From assembly GCA_027487555.1 (NCBI GenBank), contig JAIYDI010000041.1, forward strand, positions 1 to 64,000: a stretch of 64,000 nucleotides of DNA. The letters run 5' to 3'. The notes beneath the pieces are model-generated. The model did no database searches and was not told the DNA's origin. It was given only the letters and a program-made list of their open reading frames with translations. Each line of letters starts with the position of its first letter. Positions within the stretch are counted from its first letter, which is position 1. The DNA comes from Hyphomicrobiales bacterium. Its GTDB lineage: Bacteria; Pseudomonadota; Alphaproteobacteria; Rhizobiales; Devosiaceae. Of this stretch, positions 36,357 through 45,740 are shown in pieces. The translations under genes and the position numbers were made by a program.

Positions 36357-37213
36357 TGAAAATCGCGATCCGACATGATCTGAGCCTTGTCCTCGGCCCC
36401 GGCGTGCAGCGGGGGGTGGAGCATTTGCTGCTCACCCCGCAGTCCGGACCGACGCAGAATGTGCTGGGCTGGACCATCGAGATGCCCGGCATCGAGACGG
36501 CCGCCACCTTCATCGATGGCTTCGGCAACCGCGCCCATCTCGTCTCGCAGGTGAAGCCCGAGGCCGAGCTGTTGATCGCGGTCTCGGGCACCATCGAAAC
36601 CATCGATCGCAACGGCGTCATCGGCAAGCCCTGGGGCGACACGCCGCCGGCGCTCTACCGCCGCCCGACGGCCGAGACAAAACCCATTGGCGCCATCACG
36701 TCGAAATTCCGCACCGCGCCACGAACCGGTGCCGACCGTATCCCGCTGCTCCACGCGCTGATGACGCGCGTGGCCGAAGTCATCGGCGGCCCCGAGGAAG
36801 CGCCCGCGCAGGCCCAGTCGCAAACGGGCGATGACGCGACGCACTCCCAGAGCCAGTCGCAGAGCCAATCCGCCCCTGAGGCTTCAACCACCGAAGCTGC
36901 ACCACGTCCGCCTGCCTCGGCCTATGCCCATGCCTTTATCGGCACGGCGCGCGCGCTCGAAATCCCGGCGCGCTATGTTTCGGGCTATCTGGCGCTCGCC
37001 GAAGATGGCGCCACCGCACTTCACGCCTGGGTGGAGGCCTGGGATGATGGGCTGGGCTGGATCGCCTTCGACCCCATGCTCGGCTATTGCCCCACCGACC
37101 GGCATGTCCGCATCGCCGTCGGCCTCGACGCCGCCTCGACGCCCATGGTCCGCTCGGTGCCAGTCGTGTCTTCGCCGGAAAACCGCGAACTCAGCGTCTC
37201 GGTCGCGCAGTAG
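36356..37213 (+). CDS. Transglutaminase-like protein lacking the catalytic Cys
   Basis: A 285-aa protein with the N-terminal beta domain and the core of bacterial transglutaminase-like proteases. After a Gln/Ser-rich insert (about residues 150-180) the helix that should carry the nucleophile reads PASAYAHAFIGTARALEIPA, where relatives have GVCQDxAHxF; the Cys is gone. The His (ALHAWVEAW) and Asp (WIAFDPMLG) partners remain. It is therefore probably a pseudo-enzyme that binds peptide without cutting it. It is translationally coupled to the alpha-E gene. Confidence 0.85.
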   Translation: MKIAIRHDLSLVLGPGVQRGVEHLLLTPQSGPTQNVLGWTIEMPGIETAATFIDGFGNRAHLVSQVKPEAELLIAVSGTIETIDRNGVIGKPWGDTPPALYRRPTAETKPIGAITSKFRTAPRTGADRIPLLHALMTRVAEVIGGPEEAPAQAQSQTGDDATHSQSQSQSQSAPEASTTEAAPRPPASAYAHAFIGTARALEIPARYVSGYLALAEDGATALHAWVEAWDDGLGWIAFDPMLGYCPTDRHVRIAVGLDAASTPMVRSVPVVSSPENRELSVSVAQ

Positions 37214-37216
37214 CAG

Positions 37217-37436
37217 CAGTCGGGATTCCCTCTCCCGCCTGCGGGACTTCGAGCCGGTCGCGTAGCGATTGGGCGCGCCAGTGGCGCGACCGAAGGGGAT
37301 GAAGGTGCCCGAAGGGCGGGTGAGGGGTGCACCTTGCGCTGAATCCCTCACGATCTCAGTAGGTTAGCGCAAGCGGCTCTCCCCACCCCCGGCTCCGCCG
37401 GACCCTCCCCGTAAACGGCGGAGGGAATCCCGACTG
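37217..37436. repeat. 220-bp block bounded by 16-bp inverted repeats
   Basis: CAGTCGGGATTCCCTC (37217-37232) and its exact complement GAGGGAATCCCGACTG (37421-37436) enclose G/C-rich palindromic sequence, including GGCGCGCCAGTGGCGCGA. It fills the gap between convergent genes and contains no reading frame. It could be a non-autonomous repeat or a large terminator hairpin. Confidence 0.6.
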
Positions 37437-37452
37437 CACGCCCAGCACCCCC

Positions 37453-38388
37453 CTACACCCCCAGAAAATACAGCCACCCCGACAAGGTCACGACGCTCAG
37501 CACCGTTGTGATCAAAATCGTGTTCGTCGCGACATTGATGCCCCGGTTATAATAGGTCGCGAACACGAAGGCATTGATGCCCGAGGGCATGGCGGCGAGC
37601 AGCACGCCATAGCGCGCATATTCATGCGGTACGCCAATCAGGTAGCGCATGATGACATAGGCAATCGCCGGCTGCAGGATCAGCTTCATGACGCTCATCG
37701 TCAGCGACTGCGCCCAGCTGTCGCGCAGCTTGTATTCGTTGAGCGCGCCGCCGAGCCCGAACAACGCCGCGGGCGTCACCGCCGCCGCCATCATCGAAAC
37801 GAAGGCTTCGGCCGGTTCGATCAGCGTCCAGCCCAGAAGGTTGAACGCCACGCCCCCCGCGATACCCCACATCAGCGGGTTGATCGCGACGCGGACCAGC
37901 GCCTTGCGGATGGTCTGGCCGAGCGGCGCGCCATTGCGGCGGGTCAACTCCATCGTCACCATGCCCACGGTGATCAGCACCGAGGCGTGGAACGCGATGA
38001 TGGAGAACGCCGTTACCAGCGCCGGCTGCCCATAGGCGCGCTGCATGATCGGGATGCCGATCAGCACCGTGTTGGTGAACATGGCCGAAAAGCCGGAGGC
38101 GACGCCCTCGTCGACCTTGTTGCCGAACAGCTTGACCGCGACGATGGCGCCGAGCACGAAGCTGGTCATCGCGCCCACATAGAACGGCCCGATCACCGCC
38201 CAGTTGAACGTCGTCGAAAAATCCGATGTCGCCATGGCGTGGAACAACAGGCACGGCGTCGCGAAATTGTTGACGAACTGCACCAGGCCGCGCACGCCCT
38301 CGGCCGGATAAAGCCGGTACCGCACGGCAAGATAGCCCGTCGCCATGAGCGCGAAGACCGGCAGTATCACGTTGATGATGGCAAGCAT
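37453..38388 (-). CDS. AEC-family (auxin efflux carrier) transporter
   Basis: A 311-aa inner-membrane protein with about ten helices. The start at 38388 (MLAIINVILPVFALMATGYL) fits the family; the longer reading adds 30 unconserved residues. VQFVNNFATPCLLFHAMA, NTVLIGIPIMQRAYG and LLAAMPSGINAFVFA are family segments. Relatives carry malate, malonate or other anions outward. Divergent from glycerol kinase. Confidence 0.88.
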   Translation of the reverse strand: MLAIINVILPVFALMATGYLAVRYRLYPAEGVRGLVQFVNNFATPCLLFHAMATSDFSTTFNWAVIGPFYVGAMTSFVLGAIVAVKLFGNKVDEGVASGFSAMFTNTVLIGIPIMQRAYGQPALVTAFSIIAFHASVLITVGMVTMELTRRNGAPLGQTIRKALVRVAINPLMWGIAGGVAFNLLGWTLIEPAEAFVSMMAAAVTPAALFGLGGALNEYKLRDSWAQSLTMSVMKLILQPAIAYVIMRYLIGVPHEYARYGVLLAAMPSGINAFVFATYYNRGINVATNTILITTVLSVVTLSGWLYFLGV

Positions 38389-38553
38389 GGACGGGAAGGC
38401 GCCGGACGACAGGGACCAGACCCTGATGCCCGCTTGCGTCCGATGGGTCAATGCGCCAAGAGGCGTGAAACAGACCATTGATTGGCAGGGGGCTCATACC
38501 CTAGACGAATGAACAAGGCGAGCCGGACCCGACCGGCACCAGGGGAGAGGCGA

Positions 38554-40044
<1,491 letters not shown>

Positions 40045-40143
40045 CTTCAACCGTTCCACCAATGTACAAAACCCAAGCCTGCCTTGACTGTAGGGCGACA
40101 CGCCGCTTCAAGCGCAGGACCGAGACGCGACAAAGGGTGCACC

Positions 40144-40812
40144 ATGCCTCGTCCTAACTTCGTATGGCGCCGCCCGAAACGCGGGCGCAAGGTGTTCTTC
40201 ATCGGCTTCAACAAATGCGGCACCAAGAGCCTGCATGAGCTTTTCGAGGGGAGTGGATACCGCTCCCTGCACGGGCGCCGCAAGCTTCTGACGGGCAGGA
40301 AGATAAACCTTGCCCAGCAGTTCGCTCGAAATATCGCGTCTGGGTCGCCAATTCTTGCCGGCATTGCAGGCGGCGACGTTTTTTCAGACCTGACATCGGT
40401 GTCAGACACTGCCGTGATCGAAGCCTGCCTGATGTTCCGACAACTGCATCAGCAATATCCCGATGCCTATTTTGTTCTGAATACACGTCCGATGGAGCAC
40501 TGGATTCAGTCACGCCTGAACCATGGCAACAGCACAGTCGGCAGCTTCACACAGCGCTATATGCGCGCCACCGGCGATACGCACGAGCAGGTGATCGAAC
40601 GGTGGCGAAATCTGTTCCTGCAGCATCATGAGGACGTTCGGACCTATTTCAAGGACAAGGGGCGCTTCCTCGAGTTCCCGATATATGGCGACGTTTCGGC
40701 ATTGATCGAATTCGTGCGCGAGGACTACTCGCTGCGAGAATCAAAATGGCGTCACCTCGGCAAGACCACCGAGCGGGAGGCCCGGCGCAAGCGCGCTATC
40801 GAGCAGAATTGA
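40144..40812 (+). CDS. Sulfotransferase-like protein
   Basis: A 222-aa protein. The start FFIGFNKCGTKSLHELF matches the 5'-phosphosulfate loop of sulfotransferases, and NTRPMEHWIQSRLNHGNS occupies the position of the 3'-phosphate-binding Arg/Ser region. Transfer of sulfate from PAPS to a glycan or lipid is therefore possible. The C-terminal half is diverged. It is monocistronic, with a poor ribosome site. The next gene converges. Confidence 0.65.
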   Translation: MPRPNFVWRRPKRGRKVFFIGFNKCGTKSLHELFEGSGYRSLHGRRKLLTGRKINLAQQFARNIASGSPILAGIAGGDVFSDLTSVSDTAVIEACLMFRQLHQQYPDAYFVLNTRPMEHWIQSRLNHGNSTVGSFTQRYMRATGDTHEQVIERWRNLFLQHHEDVRTYFKDKGRFLEFPIYGDVSALIEFVREDYSLRESKWRHLGKTTEREARRKRAIEQN

Positions 40813-40904
40813 GGCAAAGCTCAGCGGATTCGCGCACCATCATCGCCTGCCGCGCTCCGTCACCGGCGCCGCCATGCTGGCCCTCGGAGAAAGCCGCTCA
40901 TTGG

Positions 40905-41423
40905 TCAGGTCATCCACGCCGAAGTCGGCCCACCCGCGATGAAGGCCCAATATACGCCATAGCGGCTGCGCTTGGTCTTGGGCACCACGGATACGGCGAG
41001 GCCGAATTCCACGAACTTCGTGGATAGCAGCGTCTCTCGGTGCCCCCGCGAGTGCATCCAGCCGTCGATCGCCTGTTCGAGCGTCTGCTGCCCACCAGCG
41101 ACATTCTCGCCAACCGCCCCCTCATACCCGGCCTTGCTGACGCGCTGGCGCAGGGTCTCGCCAAGGTCGTGGCTCAACTGGTCCTTGGTTGCCATCAGCG
41201 TCGCCTGGGTGCGCGCCGCCGTCTCGAGTTCCGGGCAGTAGCGCAGCGGTGGCTTGCCATGCGCCATGCGGATGCCGTTGATTGCGGCGACAACGCGGGC
41301 ACGCGTCACTTCGCGAGGCGTTATGGGGCCACCCTTCAGGGGCGCGAACGCCTCGGCACCGCTGCAGGCGGCGAGAAGCGAAATGGCTGACAGGCCGATA
41401 AGGCCACGGCGCGAGAGAGGCAT
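40905..41423 (-). CDS. CAP-domain (SCP/PR-1-like) lipoprotein
   Basis: A 172-aa lipoprotein. The start at 41423 gives a signal peptide ending in the lipobox LLAAC-SG. The CAP domain carries AINGIRMAHGKPPLRYCPEL, SHDLGETLRQRV, GAVGENVAGG and WMHSRGHRETLLS, retaining the His and Glu residues of the CAP cavity. The family is associated with the bacterial envelope; its biochemical role is unclear. Confidence 0.88.
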   Translation of the reverse strand: MPLSRRGLIGLSAISLLAACSGAEAFAPLKGGPITPREVTRARVVAAINGIRMAHGKPPLRYCPELETAARTQATLMATKDQLSHDLGETLRQRVSKAGYEGAVGENVAGGQQTLEQAIDGWMHSRGHRETLLSTKFVEFGLAVSVVPKTKRSRYGVYWAFIAGGPTSAWMT

Positions 41424-41631
41424 GACGGCGGGTCCGGGACTAAGTTCCACGTCTGAAACTACCCGGAAACATGGCTTCTGCAAGGCCTTGCAAACTCAAC
41501 ACCAACAGGTGATCAAAGGTTCCGGGTCGAGCGAAATTTGAACAAAATTAAGCTTGAATCCAAGCCGTTCTCGCCAAAAACGCAAGCGTGGCGCAGCCTC
41601 ACCCTCGCGAGATGTGTGAGGGGTTTTCGCG

Positions 41632-41787
41632 ATGGAACCGGATACGGGCTTTTTCGGCGTGAGGAACATGCGGGCCGACGAGATGGCCACCCGCATCCAG
41701 TTCACCAAGGTGATGCTGTTCGCGTCCGCGGCGGCATCGCTGTCGATCGTCGGGCTGTGCGCCTTAGTCGTGCGCCTCATGGCCTGA
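41632..41787 (+). CDS. Short single-pass membrane protein
   Basis: A 51-aa open frame with GAGGGG 8 nt upstream of its ATG. The N-terminal half is charged (MRADEMATRIQ). The C-terminal half is a single transmembrane helix (VMLFASAAASLSIVGLCALV). Its last 24 nt overlap the end of the convergent WecA-like gene. Family unknown; support comes from the ribosome site and hydrophobic helix only. Confidence 0.5.
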   Translation: MEPDTGFFGVRNMRADEMATRIQFTKVMLFASAAASLSIVGLCALVVRLMA

Positions 41788-42801
41788 TGCGGCCCCTGCC
41801 CCGGCCTGCAGCACAAATCCCACGAGCCCCGCAGCAGTGAGGAGCGCGACCCACGGCCCCGCCAGCGGCCATTGGCCAGCCACCCAGGCGAGCGGCAGAA
41901 GCAGCATGACATTTATCGCCATGTAGAGTGCGCTGACCCGCCCGTGGCTTTGCAAACGTCGGGCCAGGTGCTGATAGGCATGGCTGCGATGGGCCCGGAG
42001 CAACGGCGCGCGCCGAACAGCCCGACGCCCGAGCGTCACGACTCCATCCGCAAGAAACAGCCCCGCGAGGATCAGCCATTGCCAGGGCGTCAGCCACGCG
42101 CCGCTGATGGTGACGAAAGCGAAAAATCCGATCATCAGCCCCAGATACGTGCTTCCGGTATCGCCCATGAAGATGCGCGCCGGCGGCCAGTTGAACGGGA
42201 GAAAACCGAGCACGGCCCCGGCAAGCGCCACCATCCACCACAAGAAGGGATGGAACTCGACACCCGGCATCCGCACCACCGCCAGCAGCGCCGCGCCCAG
42301 CAGCAGGAAGATCGCCTCGCCCGCCGCGAGCCCGTCGATTCCGTCCATGAAATTGAACAGATTGATGAAGGCGACGACGGCGAGCACGATCAAGACCAGC
42401 AGCACGCCTTCGGGCAGGATGATGCCAAGCACCGCCGCGGCCGGATCAAGCGGGAAGATGCCGATCACCAGCCCGGCGAGCAGCACCTGCGCGGCAAGCC
42501 GCCACTTGATCGCCACGCCCTGCCGATCATCCCAGAAGCCGATAAAGGCGAGCAAGGCGCCCGCCGTGATCACCGTGATCCCCACTTGCGGCTCCCAGAA
42601 ACCGACAAGCAGCAATCCCGCCAGCGAGCCGCCGACGACGATGCCCAGCCCTCCCCCCGTCGGCGTCGGTGTCACATGCGAGGAGCGGTCATTGGGCGTG
42701 TCGACGAGGCCGAGCCGCGGCGCGCGCCACTTCACCAGCCATACGGTGAGCGCCGAGATCAGCGCAGCGCCGGCAGCGATGATGAAACCGAACACTTCCA
42801 T
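41764..42801 (-). CDS. MraY/WecA-family polyprenyl-phosphate sugar-1-phosphate transferase
   Basis: A 345-aa membrane enzyme of glycosyltransferase family 4 type, transferring a sugar-1-phosphate from a UDP sugar to undecaprenyl phosphate. The start at 42801 follows GGGAGACG. The signature is complete: GLVDTPNDRSSHVTPTPTGG, the Asp pair GFWDDR, NLFNFMDGIDGLA, FMGDTGSTYLG and RAHRSHAYQHL. The WecA branch fits better than MraY. It would start O-antigen or exopolysaccharide units. Confidence 0.92.
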   Translation of the reverse strand: MEVFGFIIAAGAALISALTVWLVKWRAPRLGLVDTPNDRSSHVTPTPTGGGLGIVVGGSLAGLLLVGFWEPQVGITVITAGALLAFIGFWDDRQGVAIKWRLAAQVLLAGLVIGIFPLDPAAAVLGIILPEGVLLVLIVLAVVAFINLFNFMDGIDGLAAGEAIFLLLGAALLAVVRMPGVEFHPFLWWMVALAGAVLGFLPFNWPPARIFMGDTGSTYLGLMIGFFAFVTISGAWLTPWQWLILAGLFLADGVVTLGRRAVRRAPLLRAHRSHAYQHLARRLQSHGRVSALYMAINVMLLLPLAWVAGQWPLAGPWVALLTAAGLVGFVLQAGAGAASGHEAHD

Positions 42802-42871
42802 GGCACCGCGTCTCCCTCTTGCACGTCCGTTCCGGATAGTACGGGTGCCCCCAGTGCGACAAGACAAACAG

Positions 42872-42897
42872 AAAGCCCCGGTCGAAACCGGGGCTTT
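42872..42897 (-). terminator. Terminator of the sugar operon
   Basis: AAAGCCCCGGT pairs perfectly with ACCGGGGCTTT (11-bp stem, 4-nt loop), followed on the minus strand by a T-rich tract (TTTCTGTTTGTC). It lies about 155 nt beyond the last SDR gene of the operon. Confidence 0.8.
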
Positions 42898-42931
42898 GGT
42901 GAACCTGAAAAGCTGCCGGCCAGGAACCATT

Positions 42932-43030
42932 GGCCTCACCTTGAGCCCGTCGAAAGACTCCGAAGGGCCTATGGTTGCGTGGCTGGCGTGCCGTTTTGGC
43001 CTCGTGGTTCGGCAAGCTCACCCTGAGGTC
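42932..43030. repeat. Intergenic palindromic repeats, 'gagcttgtcgaa' family
   Basis: A damaged unit near 42932-42969 and a cleaner one at 42999-43030 (GGCCTCGTGGTTCGGCAAGC then TCACCCTGAGGTC), between the SDR gene and the terminator. Confidence 0.65.
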
Positions 43031-43053
43031 AAACCGGCAAGCATGGCGGCAGA

Positions 43054-43863
43054 TCAGCCCGGGAACAGCTGCAGCCCGCCATCGACACGCAGCAGCTGGC
43101 CGTGGATGAACTTGGCCTCGGGCGAGCAGAGGAACACCACCGCATCGGCGATTTCCTCCGGCTCGGCATAGCGGTCGAGCGACACCTTGTTCGAGTTCAT
43201 CTTGTCCGGATCGACAACGCGCGTCGCCTGGAAGCGCGCGGTCTTGGCCGGCCCCGGGCTCACGGCATTCACCCGCACGCCATGCACGCGCACCTCGTCC
43301 GCAAGGCAGCGCGTGTAGTGCGTCACCGCCGCCTTCAGCGTCGCGTAGATGCCGCCATGGCTCACACCGATCTGCGCGGCAACCGAAGCGATATTGACCA
43401 CGATGCCATGCTCGCGCGCGACCATCTGCGGCACGAAGGCCTGTGTCACCAGCATGGTGCCGATCAGGTTATTGTTGGTCAGCGTGATCAGGTCCTCGTA
43501 GGTGATGCCGAGGATATTGTTCGGCACGGGCTTCCCGCCCGAGGCGCCGATATCGCCGCCGGCGCAGTTCACCAGGATTTCAACCGGACCGAACTTGCTC
43601 TCGATCTCATCGCGCATTTTGGCCACCGCATCGCGGTCACCGATATTGCCGGTGACGCCCATCGCGCGGACGCCCATGGCTTCGATCTGCTTCACCACGT
43701 CGCCGAGGTTCTTGGCCTCGCCGAACTTGGCCGTCTCCTCCCACGCAAGGTCATGCACGACCACGTCAGCGCCGCGCGAGGCGAGCTTGCGTGCCATGAC
43801 ATTGCCAAGGCCGCGGCCGGAGCCGGTGACGAAAGCGATTTTACCCGAAAGATCCTGTGCCAA
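43054..43863 (-). CDS. Short-chain dehydrogenase, last gene of the sugar operon
   Basis: A 269-aa classical SDR. The cofactor loop is VTGSGRGLGNVMA; NCAGGDIGASGG replaces the usual NNAG; the active site is NIASVAAQI with Y-x3-K in YATLK. C-terminal PEAKFIHGQLLRVDGG is standard. It starts 13 nt after the TIM-barrel isomerase gene. It probably oxidises or reduces the imported sugar or polyol; the substrate is not evident. Confidence 0.88.
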   Translation of the reverse strand: MAQDLSGKIAFVTGSGRGLGNVMARKLASRGADVVVHDLAWEETAKFGEAKNLGDVVKQIEAMGVRAMGVTGNIGDRDAVAKMRDEIESKFGPVEILVNCAGGDIGASGGKPVPNNILGITYEDLITLTNNNLIGTMLVTQAFVPQMVAREHGIVVNIASVAAQIGVSHGGIYATLKAAVTHYTRCLADEVRVHGVRVNAVSPGPAKTARFQATRVVDPDKMNSNKVSLDRYAEPEEIADAVVFLCSPEAKFIHGQLLRVDGGLQLFPG

Positions 43864-43876
43864 AGCCGGCCTCCAA

Positions 43877-44851
43877 TCACATCAAACCGAGAGCCTTGAG
43901 GTTCCGGGCGCTCTGCCGGTACTGCTCAAGCTCATATTGCGCCAAGTCGTGGTCGGCACCCTTTTCCCAGGGTGTCTGCCAGTCCGCGTCATCCGCCAGC
44001 CGGTTCTTCCTTGCCGCTTTCAGGCAGGCCGCAAGCTCCTCGGCCGGCTTCGGCGCGTAGCCGTGCCACCATTCGGGCGTCAGCAGCTTCACGTGCCGCG
44101 CCTCGAGCGCACCGACTTCGATGCACGCGACGAGCTCCTCGTTGTGCTTGCCGATGATCTCGAACATCTCCGTATAGGGCACGCATCCGTCGCCCGAAGC
44201 GCAACGCACGAGGCGCAGCCCCTCCTCGGTGAACTGCACGCGATAGTCCTTGATGTGGCAGTAGCGCACATAGGGCGCGATCACACGGGTGAAGTCGATC
44301 GGCGATTCGGCAACTGGAAACGTGTTCGCCATGTCGAAGACGATGCGCACCGCCGGGCCATATTCCTCGCACAGCCCCACCAGTTCACGCGAAGTGAAAT
44401 CCTGGTGGTTCTCGATCAGCAGCGTCACGCCTGCGGCTTCCGCCATCGGGGCGAAGCGCTCGAGCTTGTCATTCACCGAATGCACGAGTTCGTGCCAGCG
44501 CTGGCCTGCGGCCGCACGGTCACCGCAAAGAATCGGAGTCAGCGCCAGCCGGATCAGCTTGGTGTCGAGCGCCTTGGCCGCCTTGATGAGGAATTCGACA
44601 TCGCCATGCTGGAGGCCCGAACTGATGATCCGCTTCCAGCCCTTCTGGTCGAGCCGCGCGCGGAGCGCCGGCAGATCTGCGTCCTTCAGCCAGCCTTCCC
44701 ACAGCTCGACTGCCTTTCCGCCAAGCTCCTCCGTGAGCGCGAGAAAGCCCTCGAGACCCGCGGGTTTCGGGTTCGCGCGCGGCGTACCGGCCGCCTGCAG
44801 GCCGAGGTAATAGGTCAGCCCATATGGGTTGAGGCCGGTGGTGAGCTTCAT
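43877..44851 (-). CDS. Sugar phosphate isomerase/epimerase-family TIM barrel
   Basis: A 324-aa protein of the xylose-isomerase-like TIM-barrel superfamily. The start at 44851 (MKLTTGLNPYGLTYYLGLQA) follows AGAGGGAACA. Metal-site residues appear in LLIENHQDFTS, VFDMANTFP, YCHIKDYRVQF and ACIEVGALEARHV. It lies between two SDR genes in the ABC operon, so an isomerase, epimerase or dehydratase step on the same sugar is likely. Confidence 0.85.
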   Translation of the reverse strand: MKLTTGLNPYGLTYYLGLQAAGTPRANPKPAGLEGFLALTEELGGKAVELWEGWLKDADLPALRARLDQKGWKRIISSGLQHGDVEFLIKAAKALDTKLIRLALTPILCGDRAAAGQRWHELVHSVNDKLERFAPMAEAAGVTLLIENHQDFTSRELVGLCEEYGPAVRIVFDMANTFPVAESPIDFTRVIAPYVRYCHIKDYRVQFTEEGLRLVRCASGDGCVPYTEMFEIIGKHNEELVACIEVGALEARHVKLLTPEWWHGYAPKPAEELAACLKAARKNRLADDADWQTPWEKGADHDLAQYELEQYRQSARNLKALGLM

Positions 44852-44903
44852 CTTGTTCCCTCTTTGGCTTTCGCGTTTCCCGAAAACGCGCCGGTGCCCG
44901 CGC

Positions 44904-45674
44904 TCAGCGCAGCCCCGCATCCACGGTGATCGCCTGCTTGGTGATCATGCGGCTGTCGTCGGCCGCAAGAAACAGCACTGTCCGGGCGATTTCCGCGCCG
45001 AGCAGCACCTGCTTGATCAACTGGCGCGAGACCACGGCGTCAATTGAACCTTCGGTGGTGAACCACAGCCGCTTCTGCCGCTCGGTGATCACCGCGCCGG
45101 GCTCGATGGCGTTGACCCGGATATTGTCGGTGCCAAAGCCGCGCGCCAGCGCCCGCGTCAGCCCGATGACGCCGGACTTCGCCGTAGCGTACGCTGCCAT
45201 GTTATCCGCCCCGCCGCGCCAGGCGATCGAGGAAAAATTGATGATCGAGCCATGGCCCAGCGCCTGCATCTGCGGGCGCACCGCCTGGGCCGCGAAGAAC
45301 TGCGGCTTGAGGTTGATCGCCTGGTTGCGGTCCCAATAGGCCTCGGTCATGTCGTCTATCGCGTGTCGGTCGTCGTTTGCGGCGTTATTCACCAGAACCG
45401 CGATGTTGCCGAGCTGGCGCCCCGCCTCGCCTATGCATGCCTGCAGTGCCGCGATATCGGTGACATCGCACTTGATGAACAGCGACCCCGTCTCGGCCGC
45501 CAGTACCGCGCCCTCCGCCTCGAGAATATCGACAAAGGCGACCTTGGCGCCGTTCGCGGCGAAGGCGTTGACGATATCGGCACCGATACCGGTCGCGCCG
45601 CCTGTAACGAACACGACCCGGCCGACGAGGCTGGGATAAGTGGCAAACCCGGGAATTCTGCAGTCCTCTTGCAA
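44904..45674 (-). CDS. Short-chain dehydrogenase with TTG start beside a repeat
   Basis: A 256-aa SDR. ATYPSLVGRVVFVTGGATGIG is the common N terminus of sugar dehydrogenases in such operons; NNAANDDR, NFSSIAWRG and Y-x3-K (YATAK) complete the site. The only start upstream of the conserved part is a TTG at 45674, with no ribosome site, directly after an in-frame stop and at the edge of repeat copy C. The native start may have been altered by the repeat. The ATPase gene lies 60 nt upstream. Confidence 0.85.
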   Translation of the reverse strand: MQEDCRIPGFATYPSLVGRVVFVTGGATGIGADIVNAFAANGAKVAFVDILEAEGAVLAAETGSLFIKCDVTDIAALQACIGEAGRQLGNIAVLVNNAANDDRHAIDDMTEAYWDRNQAINLKPQFFAAQAVRPQMQALGHGSIINFSSIAWRGGADNMAAYATAKSGVIGLTRALARGFGTDNIRVNAIEPGAVITERQKRLWFTTEGSIDAVVSRQLIKQVLLGAEIARTVLFLAADDSRMITKQAITVDAGLR

Positions 45675-45740
45675 CTAGAGCGCTTTAGGGAAGAATTGCA
45701 TCACCCTTCCTGAAAGCGCGACAACGCAAAGCCTCAGATC
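45675..45740. repeat. RIME-like palindromic repeat, half copy C
   Basis: Matches the left half of the other copies (AGAGCGCTTTAGGGAAG, then CATC, CTTCCTGAAAGCGCGACAAC) but lacks the second hairpin. It is cut off at the 3' end of the ATPase gene, whose stop codon (45734-45736) lies inside the match to CTTAGATCA of copy D. It sits inside an operon. Confidence 0.7.

Noticed and set aside
37217..37436. Insertion sequence bounded by terminal inverted repeats
   Set aside because: Too short for a transposase, no frame and no clear target duplication; kept only as a repeat of unknown nature.
41538..41840. A 100-codon plus-strand frame
   Set aside because: Arg/Pro-rich translation; the 51-aa frame beside it has the ribosome site and a membrane helix.
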